Below, piece after piece: positions 11,571 to 55,639 of a DNA stretch of 64,000 bases (position 1 is its first letter; each line of letters opens with the position of its first letter). The stretch is taken from positions 14,895,018 to 14,959,017 of the forward strand of contig NC_087067.1 of NCBI RefSeq assembly GCF_963678635.1, read 5' to 3'. The notes beneath the pieces were generated by a model. It did not search any database. It was not told the origin of the DNA and saw nothing but the letters and a program-made list of their open reading frames with translations. Both the position numbers and the translations under genes were made by a program. This DNA comes from Symsagittifera roscoffensis. Its lineage: Eukaryota > Xenacoelomorpha > Acoela > Convolutidae.

Positions 11571-12200
11571 AAAACATCGCTTTTTAAATTAAAACAAATT
11601 TTATGAAGGGCTCATATGGGTCTAAAAATGCATCTGCCGCGTAGCGTTTGTTTTGGTGTTTTACCATAGCAAATTTTTATAGCTTCATTTGAGCTAAATT
11701 GGTTTTTTTTCTGAAAAATGATTATAATGCGGATTTGAAATCCACAATCTGAAAAGCACTTTCCTTAAATTTCTGCGAAAAAATATCGCTGAATCATTTT
11801 TCATCACCTGTCTTCTATTTGATCGATCGCTGGAAATGTGAAAGCTACACGATAAAATTTCATGCTTCTGTTCCAAATTATTACCAATCGGATACACTAA
11901 TTGGAGCTTTATATTTAAAAAAGAAAACAAAAAAAAGTTTGGAACCATCGATTTTTTCGTTCTTGTCAATTTTTCCCAAATTTACTCCCATTTTGTGGAT
12001 TGGGAGAGAGGCAGGAATTTAAACTTCAAGAGTAAGATAACGATCATTAAAATAAAATTAAAAAGTAAAATCAAGGTGGTCGGCTTACCAATAAAGACCA
12101 ACGGTGTCACTGGGCAGAAACCCGGTTAGCCGGAACTTTTTTGTCGTATTGTTATTGGGTCGACCTTAGTAGAGCTATCCCTAAGCTCTATAAGGTTGGA
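11571..12200 (+). repeat. Direct duplication in intron 1, copy 2
   Basis: Second copy of the 10741-11340 unit. Copy 2 carries extra sequence near 11600-11660. The match fades after about 12190, at a shared agagctatccc block. No ORF is conserved between copies, so this is non-coding duplication or two copies of one transposon. Confidence 0.8.
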
Positions 12201-12224
12201 AAAAAAGAAATCCGAACACAAAGT

Positions 12225-12310
12225 TTCTCGGCGCTTGAAGTGGTCTGAATAAAACCTAATTTGAGATGTCTGAGGATCGAACCCCTTGCTTTATCACTTT
12301 AATCGTCAAA
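12225..12310 (-). repeat. tRNA-like B-box segment, minus strand
   Basis: The minus strand reads ggggttcgatcctcag, a near-consensus pol III B-box (GGTTCGANNCC), with attaaagtgataaagca about 10 bases upstream. No cloverleaf can be drawn, so this is not called as a tRNA. It may be a tRNA-derived SINE relic. Confidence 0.35.
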
Positions 12311-13916
12311 ATTACCGAAAAAAATTATGCGGTTTGTCGAAAAATGGATTTATATAGAAAGTTTTAAGAGCAAATTTTTATAGATATGCATTATTCTATA
12401 GTAAGAAAAAAAAAGAAATAACAGAGAAGACGTTTTATTGATTTGTTCTTAATAAAAAACGTTTTTTTTTTCAACCCTGAAACATTCTTTTCAAAAGTGA
12501 AACATTCTAATATACTACGAGAAAATTAAGTAACTATCAGCTTCTATCTTTTTAATTATTTTTTGCTGCCTGGTTTCTGTAAACTATATTTTTTCTCCTT
12601 TAGGACAACTTCAATGATTTTCACGCCAGCAATTTAGTTGATTTTTTTTCTTAAATGGACAACGATTGTTTCAAAAGTCTTTTATTGCATCTCTTTTGAA
12701 AAACTTTGCATAATTTTGATCGGGTAAAATAAGTTTTAGAGTATTCCACTGATAATTTAGAAAAACCTTCTTAATGAAAACTTGCAACAAAATTTTTAGC
12801 CTCAAGTAATCAACACGAATTTAGTAAATTACTGTATTTCAATTGATATATCGCGCATGTTTATTCTCATTTTTTTTGAAGTTGTGCTTTTTTAACGATC
12901 CTCTTACGAAATAACCTATTACTAAGCTGATGAGCTGCTTAACAATACCATTTGTTCTCAACAATTTTTATTAAAAAAACGGAACAACAAGGATTTCGCT
13001 AAGAAGTATAAGACGTGATTATCTTAAATCGGGAAGAACTATTTGAAGTTGCTGTTATAACGAAAACGTGAATTTGGTTGGAGAATTTTTTTGGATCTAT
13101 TAGTAATCCAAATCTTAAATAGACGAACTTTTTCAGATTGTTTTTATAAATCCAAATCTAATTGTAATTTAATGGACGAACTTTTTTCGATTGTTTTATT
13201 TCAAAAGTTAGATGCGATAATGTTATACATTTATATGAGTTCGAAACAGACTGTCACCACTATGCATATTTTTGTTATTAAAACAAACAGCTGAAAAATA
13301 TTTTTCATAAATGTGACTGTTTTTTGCTTGAAGCGATAAAAGATGGAACATTTTTTTGAAATAACAGAAGTATATTATTTGTCAACAATTTAACACGCTG
13401 AGCGGAAAATACATTGAGAGAAAATCATGTGTTTAATTTTAGTGTAACGTGGAATTGCGATTAGGGCATGTCTCATTTCTGCTGAACATAAAAAAGCAAA
13501 GCTTTTTATCAGGTTCTATTTCAATCTAAACTTTATCTAAATATGTCTGGATCTGTTCGAAAAGCAATTCTGTTTGTTATAGACCATTATTTTTTAAGCC
13601 TGGTCGTAGGAATAACAAGGATAGTCAGTGCTCAACTTGTAGCGGACCACGATATTTCATTTTAAAGATTTGAAGATTAGGGATTTTGTTTCAAAAATAT
13701 CGAAAAAAGTGTATTATGTTCCTGTTATTCTTAGAGGACGGCCTATTGAGTTTCGTGATCACTGCAAAAAAGCACTTATAACATGAAACTTTTAGTAAAA
13801 TTTTCATGTATTAGGGTTGTATTACAATATTCACTGAAGTTGAAACGAAATCTTAAAGGATATTTTTGGCTGAAAATTTATGGAGCCCGATTGATCGATT
13901 TTTTTTCTGGTTTTAG
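12311..13916. other. Rest of presumed intron 1
   Basis: AT-rich non-coding sequence up to the pyrimidine-rich acceptor gattttttttctggttttag before exon 2. No gene or structured repeat recognised. Confidence 0.55.
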
Positions 13917-45209
<31,293 letters not shown>

Positions 45210-46650
45210 GAACCCAGTAGTCCTTTGTCCTTTTTTGAACACAACAAGTCAAGGTCACTAGAAATGTCATATGTCAAACGGCGATGATTTGTAAACGAGT
45301 TTATTGTTGCTGTAATGCAGCGATAACGAGAAACAAATGATGCACAAACAAAACATCTTAAGCCCTCTGCAACGCCTAAAGATGTTGCAGTTCCTGATGA
45401 TTCTCCCTTGATCCAGCAAATGCAAATCTTCCAAAACTTCAACGATGACTCACAAAACTTGAAATTAAATCAATGTTGTAAAAATTGGAAAACTTCGACA
45501 AATTTGTGGATAAAAGTGTCTCATGCAGCTGTTTTGATGTTATTACTGCTACTTGGAAATGCAATTTAATTAATAGTTCTAGAACATTCTGTTTATCAGT
45601 TAATGCTATTTTGAATTTGTCTTATTACATTGTTAATCAGAGAGCTATGCGCAATTTTTTGTTCTTTTTCCAATTCCTAATTTACATTTTGTGAGCTGGG
45701 CTATTTTGATGCTATATTTCTAGTTTCATTTTTACCTAATCTTATCTTTCATATATTTATATTTATCTTTTTGTGCCCTAGTTTCTATTTTGTTTTACGA
45801 TAACGTCACATACCATACATAGACAATATGAAGGAACATCAATACCCGCCCTTAAATGAAACTGAAAGATAAAATTTTTTAGCGCGTATTTGGAAATAGG
45901 CTTTATGTTACTTCAGCAATCAAGTTTTTTCTGTAAATGTTCTAGCAACCAATTGTATTCCAGCTATGATGACTCGAACACAATTGAATGGAACCGAGTT
46001 TGTAGTTGATATTCGAACTGTATTCTACTCCATAGTAAATGCCAAATTGTTGGTACTATCGTTGACTTAGCTTGCTATTATCGGTCAAAAAATAGTTATT
46101 TTTAGTTTAATTCAATTTTTGACAGTATAGCCTATGTTAAAAGTACTTAAAAAAAAGGTTTCCGATATCAAAATGAGCAACTAATTAATCTTGGTCAGAT
46201 TCGAGGAACGAACAAAATATATTTTCAACAGCTTGGCAGCAACTAAAATTGTGACTCTGTAGTACATGTAGTGTTTCGGTGTCCTAGGTAGAATTGCAAT
46301 CTTTCTTTTTCTGTCTCTCTTATCTTCTCAAAATGTTCAAGTCTCTAATTTGACTACAATTTCGCTCATCTCAAAAGCAGTGCGGCATGAATGTTCAGAA
46401 CAATTTACTATTTTTTCAAGCTCAAATTTTTTCAACGACCAAGAAAAGTAGCTAGGCCAAATTTATGTGCAATTGATGCACCAAAAAATCGAATTGTTTC
46501 TGTTCCGAAAGTTTCCCCCCATTTTTAATGAAAACGGCGTGACGCTTGTGCTCGCCGCATTTTTCTTTCTGAGGCTGCATTTCTTAAACCATTCGAAAAA
46601 AAATTAGACCTTGGGCTCAAAAACAAATAAATATAATTTTTCTGTTATTT
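45210..46650 (+). other. Putative groucho 3' UTR and downstream sequence
   Basis: AT-rich sequence after the stop, without clear transposon signatures up to the family A copy at 46648. The first consensus polyadenylation hexamer I find on the + strand is AATAAA at 46626-46631. Variant signals may be used earlier, so the real 3' end is not fixed. Numerous ATTT-rich stretches are present. Confidence 0.4.
46626..46631 (+). terminator. Possible poly(A) signal AATAAA
   Basis: Consensus hexamer within aaacaaataaatataatttt, about 1.4 kb after the groucho stop codon. Followed by a T-rich stretch. Weak evidence, because such hexamers are common in AT-rich DNA. Confidence 0.25.
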
Positions 46651-46920
46651 TTTGTTCGACTTTCGAAGAAAATGGAATAATTATGCTCGGTGTGGTTTTT
46701 TTTTACTCAGTCAATTTTCACCGATCGAAATAATTGTCAACAAATTTTTTTATACTCGGTTGAAGAATAAAGTTGGAGTTATACTCGGTAGACTTTTTGA
46801 GTTCAAATGTAAAAAGATATTTTACCTCCGATATTTTTTTGTATAGTTCTGGGGGTTTGAAAATTTGCAATGTTCTAGACTAAATTATGCGCTTTGCTCT
46901 GATATACGAGCAGTCTTGTT
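46648..46920 (+). mobile_element. Family A repeat, short copy
   Basis: Start ttttgttcgactttcgaaga, then attatgctcggtgtgg. End ctgatatacgagcagtcttg. About 270 bp, with the middle truncated. A second tail-like fragment (aaaatcagggctttgtctga) is at about 47180. Confidence 0.65.
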
Positions 46921-47639
46921 CTTGTTTAGCAATGGGAACTTGAAAAATGCTTTTTGGGATAATTCATGAACGCTTCTCACAAGTTTTCAATTACCACGCG
47001 TAATGTTGACGGAACATAAATTTATGAGGCTAAAGAAAGATTGATTCCAAAATCATGCGATGCACGCAAATAAACTGCAAATAAATTTGTGCTTAAACTG
47101 CGCTCCAAAATGATGATTTGAAAATCCTTTTTTTTCACCTTTTTAATTTAGCAAATTTCAGATACCTTAATGCTCAGTCAAAAATCAGGGCTTTGTCTGA
47201 ATAAGAGAAATCTTGGTATAAATTTTAATCCTAACCGTTTTTGCTCAATTGGATTGTGTTTTAAATGGTTCGGTACCTAACTACATGAATTAACTTGATC
47301 GATAGTTAGTTTGTTAGATTTCTAACGAAATTTCTATTTCATCTGAAAAGTATTGATTCCCTGCCTCAAAATTAAAAACATTGTAATGTAATTATTTTTT
47401 GTGAAGTTCTGGGGTTTGAGAAACACAAATATAAGATAATTGGTGTTTTACCCGTTTTCAATCAACGCTTGTTGTAGAGAGCTAATCAATTAGGCTCAAA
47501 AAATTCAAATTTTGTGAAAAGTAAGTATCATGGCATCAACTCAAAGTCATATTCTCACTATGAATATTCTCATCACCATAAGTAATGAGTAGATGGAAAC
47601 GGCATCTTAAACACTTAATGAAAGTGATTGCAATTTTAT

Positions 47640-49960
47640 TTACAGATGCGATGAAAACCCAGCTACCAAGTTTGTTTCCGGACAGTTTCGATTGAAAAAA
47701 TAAAGGGCTAATAAATTAATTATTTTCTAACTCAACCAAACTTATTTAAAAAACAGATAATTTTCATTATAGGTTTTTAATCCTTGTTATTTGTTTCTAT
47801 GAAAATACCAAATTGAGACGAAACAACAAAGTTTTGTTTTGAAAAAGGTCAATTAAACCTCTTCTTTTTAATTTTTAATAACTATTAATTGAAATCAGTT
47901 ACTTAAGCCATCAGAGAAGTTTTGGTTATAATCAAATTCTTTAAAACATTTTGATCCCTATGATGAACTATCCCGTTCAAAACTGTGAACTACAAATATC
48001 GCAAAATATCAAAAAAATTGTTCGGAAAATTTTTCAACAATTATCAACTGTACCACTTTTAGCGCTAACTGGGTCTTTAAACCTTCATTTTTTTTTTTCA
48101 TTCAAAAGACTAGAACAACCAAAAACTTCACAAAAAACAAAAAGTTTAAGCAACTACAAAAGTGCAACAAGGATTGCCGGTTACCATGTAACTAGCACAA
48201 AATGTTCCCACCAAAGTCTTAAAAATACAACAATTATTTTTTCAAATTACTGTGATTTTTTTTCGGTGTCGCGTGATAAATAGATCTGAACAAAAAAAGT
48301 GACTAAAAATATTCGGTAGTCATGATAAACTAAGCAATTCGATGAAAAATTATTTTACAATTTGACTTGAAAACAAACAAAAATTAAAACTGTTCAAAAG
48401 TTTCATCAGTTTTTACTGTCTTTTTTGAAATTTCGAAGTTTTTGATTTAAAAAAAGAACTAAGACACTCAAAAAAACTAATTTTATTCGCGTAAAATTGT
48501 TTTCACGGCTAGAATTAAGCTATTGTAAGCTTTTAGGCCATTAAAATAAGCTCTTGCAAGATTTCTCGCTCATTTTAATTGCTCAAAATAAGACGAAAAA
48601 TAAAAAACTTCAAACCTTTTTTTCTCAAACTGGGATGATGTTTCAAAAAATTTTAAGGTCGTTCGAATCACGACTGAATGGGCTTTAAAATTATTTATCA
48701 CTCAACTCTCTCCGAAGTGTTGTAGCTGATTTTTGTGGTAGCTGATTTTGCATGAAAAACTAAAAAAAAAGAAAAACATGGAAAAAACCAAAATACGCCC
48801 AAATACAAAATTCCTCCCCATTTTTCAAATGGTCGACGCCACATTTTTTAGTCAGTTAAGCTGCAAAATCAACTAAATGCAAACAATTTATTTCAAAAAC
48901 AGCGGCGAGAAAAACAAATCAACAACCCAAGATAAAAACATGAATACCTTAAGATGGAAAAATTCAATAAATTCACAAACAATTCATTTACTTCCCTACA
49001 TTTCACTCGATACTTCCAAAGCGTTACCATTGAGGTGAAATTAAACAATAATAGTTTTCAAAACAAAACTAAACACCAAGCGAAAATTTTAAATAAATTT
49101 TTACCAATATTGCAACCGTTCGCTATGACGTCACCCTATGTCGGCTTATAAAAAACATCCAAATCTATCGTAAAACCGACGCTAAATTGTCAAAAACGAA
49201 TGCAAAACACTGTAAGACGAAAAAATCAAAATTTGCGGTACTAATAAGTATTTAAGAAAACTGATTATGACTTTTAAAAATCCAAACTCCTATTGAAAGT
49301 TGTATGCACAAAATTTAAAAAAAGCTGAAACTTGGAATGAAAACCGCTAGTTAACATAAAAAAATGATGTTTTTGAAAATTCATGTTGCACATTCATGTT
49401 GCAATCTTATCTCTGGGTATAACAAAAAATGAACATAGATTACAGTTTAGAAGAAAAAAAAGACAAAGAAAGTTAACTTGAAACAAATGAAAAAAAAATG
49501 ATTTTGCTGATTAAATTTTGTAAAATAAAGTGTTCCATTACCAGATTTGACAATTTTTGCTGCTATAAGAAAAATTTGATATCCTTGCAGTTTTCTGGAC
49601 AATTCAATTAAAGTTTTCTTCAATCAGTTTCATGATGTTGTGATGCTGTGGGGTCTTATGATACAGTTCAGTTTATAGGGTTTAAAATTTTTTTTTAGAC
49701 TGGCAGAAAACAGCCTTCACGAAAGTAAATCCATATTTTAATCCAAAACCATGTGTTAGCCTATATTGGAATTCATTTTGGATCGAAACCTTAATATTAG
49801 TAAATCAATTTGTATTTAACGAGCCGAATTATACCTACAGTTTACTAGAACTTCTATTCGGTACAAATATCACGAAATTGTGAGGAGATAGCGCGCGATG
49901 ATTAAACTTTTTTTTGCTAAGAAACGTCATTTTTTGAAATAACTCAGAAAAAATCAACAA
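47640..49960 (+). repeat. Old tandem duplication, copy 1 (about 2.3 kb)
   Basis: Collinear with 50220-52190. Shared landmarks in order include aaacgaatgcaaaacactg (about 49195), aaaactgattat (49258), a tccttgcagttttctg block (49583), ttttcttcaatc (49614), tgttagcctatat (49754), aaccttaatattagtaaatca and gatagcgcgcgat (49886). Non-coding in both copies. Confidence 0.8.
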
Positions 49961-50219
49961 AACTAATTTAATAAACTTGCGTTTCAAACTTTCATTTTAC
50001 CGGACAATTTTTATTTGTCATTTTGTTTCAATAATCCGACTTTGTTTTTTGACTTGGAAATCACCAATAGAGCGTCTTTGGTGGAAAACTTTGATTGAAA
50101 ATTCTCAATGGTTTCATCTGCTTTGGTTGTAAAATCATATGCAAGAAAAAACATTTAATCTTGTAGATTTTTTGGCGGCTTGTAATCCAAATAAAGCCTA
50201 AGTATGCTAGTGCTTCCAT

Positions 50220-52190
50220 GAAAAAGAATGCCTATTTTTGCAATGAAAACTCAGATACTAAGTTTTTTTTCTTGTAAATTAAATTGAGTTAAAATTGAGT
50301 TAAAACAACAAACTTTTGTTCTGAAAAAAGTCGATTAAATACTTTATTTGCAACATTTTTGATACAATTTCTATTGAAATGAGTGATTTAAGCTATGGGA
50401 GACGTTTCTGATATAAGTAAATTGATTAAAAAATTCGACCACAATGTTAAAATAGCCCGGTCAAAATGGCGAGGACAAAAAATGCAAAATTTCAATAAAT
50501 TAATTAAAAAAAAATTGAAAAACTGTACTTGTATAACCATTTGCGATAGTCTGCGCTATAAATCTTCATTCGTTGCTTCTTTAACTATTATAGAAAAAAA
50601 ACAAGAAAAATCTTCAAGAAAATGCAAAAAAACTTACACAACTACAAGAAGCACAAAGTTATTTACTCAGTAAACCTGTGATATCATCCCAATTTTAACA
50701 ATTAACTTCAAAAACCAAGGCAAGAAAAACAAATATACAAACCAAGATAAATACTTGAATCCCATAAGATTAAAACAAATAAAATAATTTTAAAAACGAC
50801 TCATTTGAAAAAAAATCACTTCCCTAAATCTCACTCGATATTGACGAACGTTAACTTGAAGATGAATTCATACAAAGTCATTGTTGGAAAAAAAGTAAAA
50901 TTCAATCCAAACCTTTTTATTTCTTTTCAAACAACCTTTTTGCCATTATTGAAATAATTTGCTCTGCCATCACCCTAAATTGGCTGGTAAGAGCTGTCCT
51001 CATCGAAAGCCAAACAGGTGTTAGATTGTAGGAAACGAATGCAAAACACTGCAAAACCGAAAAATCGGAAATCAGGGTACTGATCATGATTTAAATTAAA
51101 ACTGATTATACCTTTTAAAAGTCCAAGCCTATAAAATGTTGTATGCTCAAAACTACAAAAAAACTGAAAGTTGGAAAGAATACCATTAGCTCAACATAAA
51201 AATTGATCTCTTTTTAAAAAATCGTTTTGCTCATTCTGGTTGCAAACTCACCTCAGGGTTTGACGCCAATCCAGCAATAATTGAATATTGATTAACATCT
51301 AAATGAAAACAAGAAAAAGAAAGTGAATTTTTTTAAAAATGAGCAAAAATGGTTTTGTTGATTATCTTTTTCAAAAAGTGGTCTTGTACAAGATTTGATG
51401 ATACTTGCTCGCATAAGCAAATTTACATTTCCTTGCAGTTTTCTGAGCAAAGCACATAAAGTTTTCTTCAATCGGTTTAAAAAATTTTTGTGCTTGCGAT
51501 ACAATTCAATTTTTATGGGATTAAAAAAATTGGTTTTAGACCGGAAGCAAATAGCGTTTCCGAAAGTAAATACCTAGCTTAATCAGAACACATCTGTTAG
51601 CCTATATTTGATTTCCTCGACTCTTTTCTATCAAAACCCTAATAATAGTAAATCAGTTTCTCTTTAACGAGCCCTCAGAAAAACATTTTTGATCTTTCAA
51701 TTTACGATGAAAACAAAGAAAAATATCAATGAATTAATAAACTTTATTTCTTTTTTTTTCTTTTCTTTCAGAACTCTTTCTAATAAAAACCAACAAATCC
51801 TGTATTCAAATTTGTCTTGATAGTTTTAACCTACAAAGGTAAGAATTGAACGCTTTGGATTGTGCATAAAGAAAAAAGGCAAAACCTCAAGGTGATAACT
51901 TTAAAAAGGCTGCTAAGGCCGCGTGAACCTTCAAGAAAGATTCTCCCGAAATTCAAATAGTGTTCGCCCGAAAATTTTTCTAATCCATGTTTCACAGAAA
52001 TAATTAAAATTGACAACAATTAATTGAAAAAAAAACTTCCCTAAAAGATTGACAAAAAAGATTCAATTCAGCCAATTTATACCTAAAAACGAACGGAAAT
52101 TGTGAAAAGATAGCGCGCGACGTTTTGCGTTAGACGGGGCTAGAAACTTTCATTCGTTATTTCTTCATAGCTAATTTAAAAAATTTATGA
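50220..52190 (+). repeat. Old tandem duplication, copy 2 (about 2.0 kb)
   Basis: Contains the same landmarks: aaacgaatgcaaaacactg (about 51037), tccttgcagttttctg (51432), ttttcttcaatcgg (51463), tgttagcctatat (51595), ccctaataatagtaaatcag and gatagcgcgcga (52110). The 92-codon Lys-rich ORF at 50395-50673 is not open in copy 1, so it is probably not a gene. Confidence 0.8.
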
Positions 52191-53239
52191 AATTCTAGTG
52201 GTTTTTTTGTTTTTTTTTGTTTCGACAAGTGTCATTTACATCTGCACACTTTAAGGTAAGCTTAATTGGACACAGGAATGACAAACACTAACTACTTGTT
52301 CAATTTCATTATTTACTCATTTTCAGACACTCCATAAGAAAGAGTTTCCACTAAGATGTCTTCTGAATAAAAAATCACTGAAAATTTATTTTTCCTGAGC
52401 TCGAAAAAATCAAAAAAACGCTACAAAAAACTATGAGAAGTGCGTAGTATTTGAAACAATGAGAAGTGTTGAAGTATCAACTGTGATTTCTACTCTTTAG
52501 TGTTGCTAGGCATCACATGTAATGGGAATTGATTATTGTGGTGCCTGCGTAAGGATGCGGTTGCTGACGTACCTGGTGGTTGTGAGGGTGCAAAGATCCG
52601 GATCTTTCTGAGAGCGTTGTAGTTCCTAATGGTTTTGATTTTGATGAAGTTCCTTATAGTTCCGAGGGTGTTGAAAGTCCTGCTGGTGGTTCCCTGGATA
52701 CTCCCCATGTTTTTGATGGCTGTGAAAGTGTTGATGTTAATGATGGTTGCTCATAATGCTTTTTTGCAGATGGTTTATAGCACTAAAAATAGTATTTTTT
52801 GGTAGAATTGTGTCTGAAAAGGAAACTTGGCCAAGTTTTTAGTTTTTTCGGTATACAGAAAGTCTTTGCAGTCACGAAGAATGAATATCTGCATAACTCC
52901 TGCTAAAACTGAACTCAATTGACTGCGTTGGCGTTGTCTTTCAATTTGAAAGAAGTTTTGCTATTTGAAACTTTGTCTGAAACTAGTGTGCACTTCTGAA
53001 AATTTGCATTAGTTGATATTTGTTTGCCAATTTTTATCCGGCAATTTCTCCAAAAAGTTTGGCTTCTACAAAAAGTCGAACATTTTCTGCTGATTTCGAA
53101 TATCAAATCAACAAGTATAGTGCCATTCTTTTGGGTCGCGATCTGGGATGTTATGATGCCGGCAGCTATGATGTGGCTTCGAAGACAAGTCAGATGGGGT
53201 TCGAGAGTTTTGCTTGGTTGGAATATCGTATACCATGTT
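52191..53239. other. Non-coding stretch with GGT/GTT-rich island
   Basis: 52540-52750 is unusually G/T-rich (ggttgctgacgtacctggtg; gttgaaagtcctgctggtgg; gttgatgttaatgatggttg), suggesting degenerated trinucleotide-type repeats. The minus-strand ORFs here have no recognisable domain. Confidence 0.45.
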
Positions 53240-53370
53240 CGAGCCATGGTTGGTTTGTATGTCGACTCGTACGTCGAGTTTTTTGTCGATTTGTTCGTCG
53301 AGTCGTCGGTCAGTTCGTAGGTGAATTTGTGAGTCGGTTGGTATGTCAATTCGTATATCGGATTGTATTT
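53240..53370 (+). repeat. Imperfect 12-bp tandem repeat
   Basis: About ten units of the form gtcga(c/g)t(c)gt.. occur in phase: gtcgactcgtac, gtcgagtttttt, gtcgatttgttc, gtcgagtcgtcg, gtcagttcgtag and so on. Twelve is a multiple of three, so ORFs stay open in both directions (152 codons on the minus strand, 126 on the plus), which explains them without a gene. Confidence 0.8.
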
Positions 53371-53399
53371 CAAATTAGCATCGACGGTTTTGTATTTTG

Positions 53400-55639
53400 A
53401 CTAAAATGAGTTTAGAAAATGTTTTCAAAATAAAATTGAACGAATTTCTGTAAAGCCTGAATTGAGACGCTTTTCATACTCAGTTTGAAGCAAATCCAGC
53501 AATGAAAGAATTGATTTAGAGATGTTATATAAGATATCTGCTTCATTCCGTAATTAATTGTTTGTTTAATTAGTCAGCGTTTTATTTCGAAAAAGGTCAT
53601 TCTTAAAACTTAAACCGATTCGGCAACTTCATTAGGTTAAGGGTAGGTTAACTTCATAACCAACTAACAGACTTCATAGCTAATTAAAGAGTCACCTTTA
53701 CATTGTTTGTTTTGAGAGATTCTAAAAAGCCAAAAATAGCGTCACTAATTGTTTCGAGAGATTTTCTGAGCCAACTTGTCACTATATTATTTGAGTAATT
53801 TTTTTGATTGAACAATTGATTTACAACAGTTTTAATGGTTTCATAAATCGTGCTTTTCATCCGTGCATCATCTCTGAGTTTAGAAATAAAAAAAAACTGG
53901 TAGAAAACATGAAATGAATCGATTATGAAGACAACTAAAAACGATCTTATGTCAATTAACCCCTATTTCTGAGAGGGGAAATAGTTGACAAGACGCATTA
54001 AAATTTTCTCTGATTTTCTGACATTTTTTTTCGTTCGGTTCGCTCCACTCTACAGCGCAGCGAACTGTAAGTTCTCATCAGCTCAAATTAGGTTTCATTC
54101 ATTTCAAACCTCAAATAATGACAATAGGTTTTGACTAGTTGAAATCTCAAATGTTGACATTACATTTTGTTGATTGCGTTCCGATTTAGATCTAAACAGT
54201 TTTCAAATACATAGGCTTTAAAAAACAGTTAGTTTAACTGTTCATATAGTTTTGTCATGCATCAGTTTTTTTCATCAAAGTTTTTTTCTGAAAATTTTCA
54301 AGACAAATAGAACTGGATAAAAAAACAGTTTCCTATCAATATTTGAGCATTTGAGATAAGACAATTAACTGGGAAATAGTGGGAAACAAAAATAACAAAA
54401 ATACAATTAAGCGGAAAACTCATCGATCGAGCATCCAATCGATTGGTTTTATGGAGAAATAGCCATTTTTGGCACCTCAGATGATGATGACAGGCTGAGT
54501 TTTCTGTCTCGTCGAGGATTTGGAATTTCGGTGGGCCTTAATTGGGATTGAAAGCGAGTGAAATGTTTCCAGATTTTAACTAGTATAGGAGGCCATTAGT
54601 TCGATCTTCTGATTTAGCCACCGTGCATTTTCTGCATTGACGGCCAAGTTCTTACAGCAAATTACAAATAGAAAATTGTTCCGCTAGAAAATCTCTTAGT
54701 TGTGCGTTTGAGGGAGTTGGTCACTCTCGAAATAATGGATCTATACCTTGATTGCTGAACTAGTCTCTTGGTCTTGGAGTAAAAAATAAAAATTGAGTTC
54801 AAAGGTCAGGTGGTCACCTTCCAATCTCTTTCTCAACACATCTAGCAAAATAAAGGCGTATTTCAAAATTATCGTAGCTCAAAATACTTTTTTTTGAAAA
54901 AAAATCGAAATAAACAAAATCTTGACGTTGATTGACTAAACAATCCATACAAACTATGAAAAATGGTTTTTATTTATTGGGACACCGCCGTAACTAATAA
55001 TGGTTTGTAAAGTATCTTGTCGGCTAAATTGTCTTTTTTCTTCTATGTTTAAGCCAACCGTATTGAAGTTTAAAAAAACTGAATTATTTTAAAAAAACTG
55101 TTCGATACCGGTTTCACATCCTAATTTAGTCAGGCATTGCGTGTTGAACAAATAGCAGTTTTTAAGAATTTGATCATAAATTCCGCGAAGCGCCTAATTT
55201 AGTATCAGTTTTGGAACTGACTGTTTGGCTGGTTCTAATAAAAATTAGTTCATTTTAATTTTTGGAATTTACTAGCAGTTTTGCGGATTACTCTAACTCT
55301 TATTCATTGTTTTTTCATTTCGATTGATGTTTTTTGTGTTCCAAAAGGCGACAAAACTTTCCAGCAAAAAGGCAACTTTGTCCAGGAAGGCGAGGCTGAA
55401 CAAGCTCACTATCATGTTTTGTTAAAATTGTGATTTCATTGATTGCTACAAACTGCAGACCATGTGTTGTTGCCCGAATGCTGAGACCCAATTGAACCCA
55501 AACGATACTCTGAAAACCAAGTAAATCAAAAGCTGCTCTCTCCCACTCAAAAAAATATTTTGCCTCTAAGTGGGATAACTACCAAAAGAGGCCTAGCTTA
55601 ATTCGAACAGAAGCGGAGTAGCCTGGGTCGAGATCCCGC
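53400..55639. other. Intergenic AT-rich sequence before satellite
   Basis: No gene, RNA or clear repeat, apart from a few homopolymers. The satellite begins after a short GC-richer junction (gaacagaagcggagtagcct; 55607-55626). Confidence 0.5.

Noticed and set aside
12225-12310. A functional tRNA gene on the minus strand
   Set aside because: There is a good B-box but no acceptor stem, D-arm or anticodon arm that pairs properly.
50395-50673. Lys-rich 92-codon ORF
   Set aside because: The same place in the duplicated copy (47925-48290) has no corresponding frame.
52915-53400. Opposing ORFs of 152 and 126 codons
   Set aside because: Both are kept open by the 12-bp tandem repeat; the flanking parts have no recognisable protein features.
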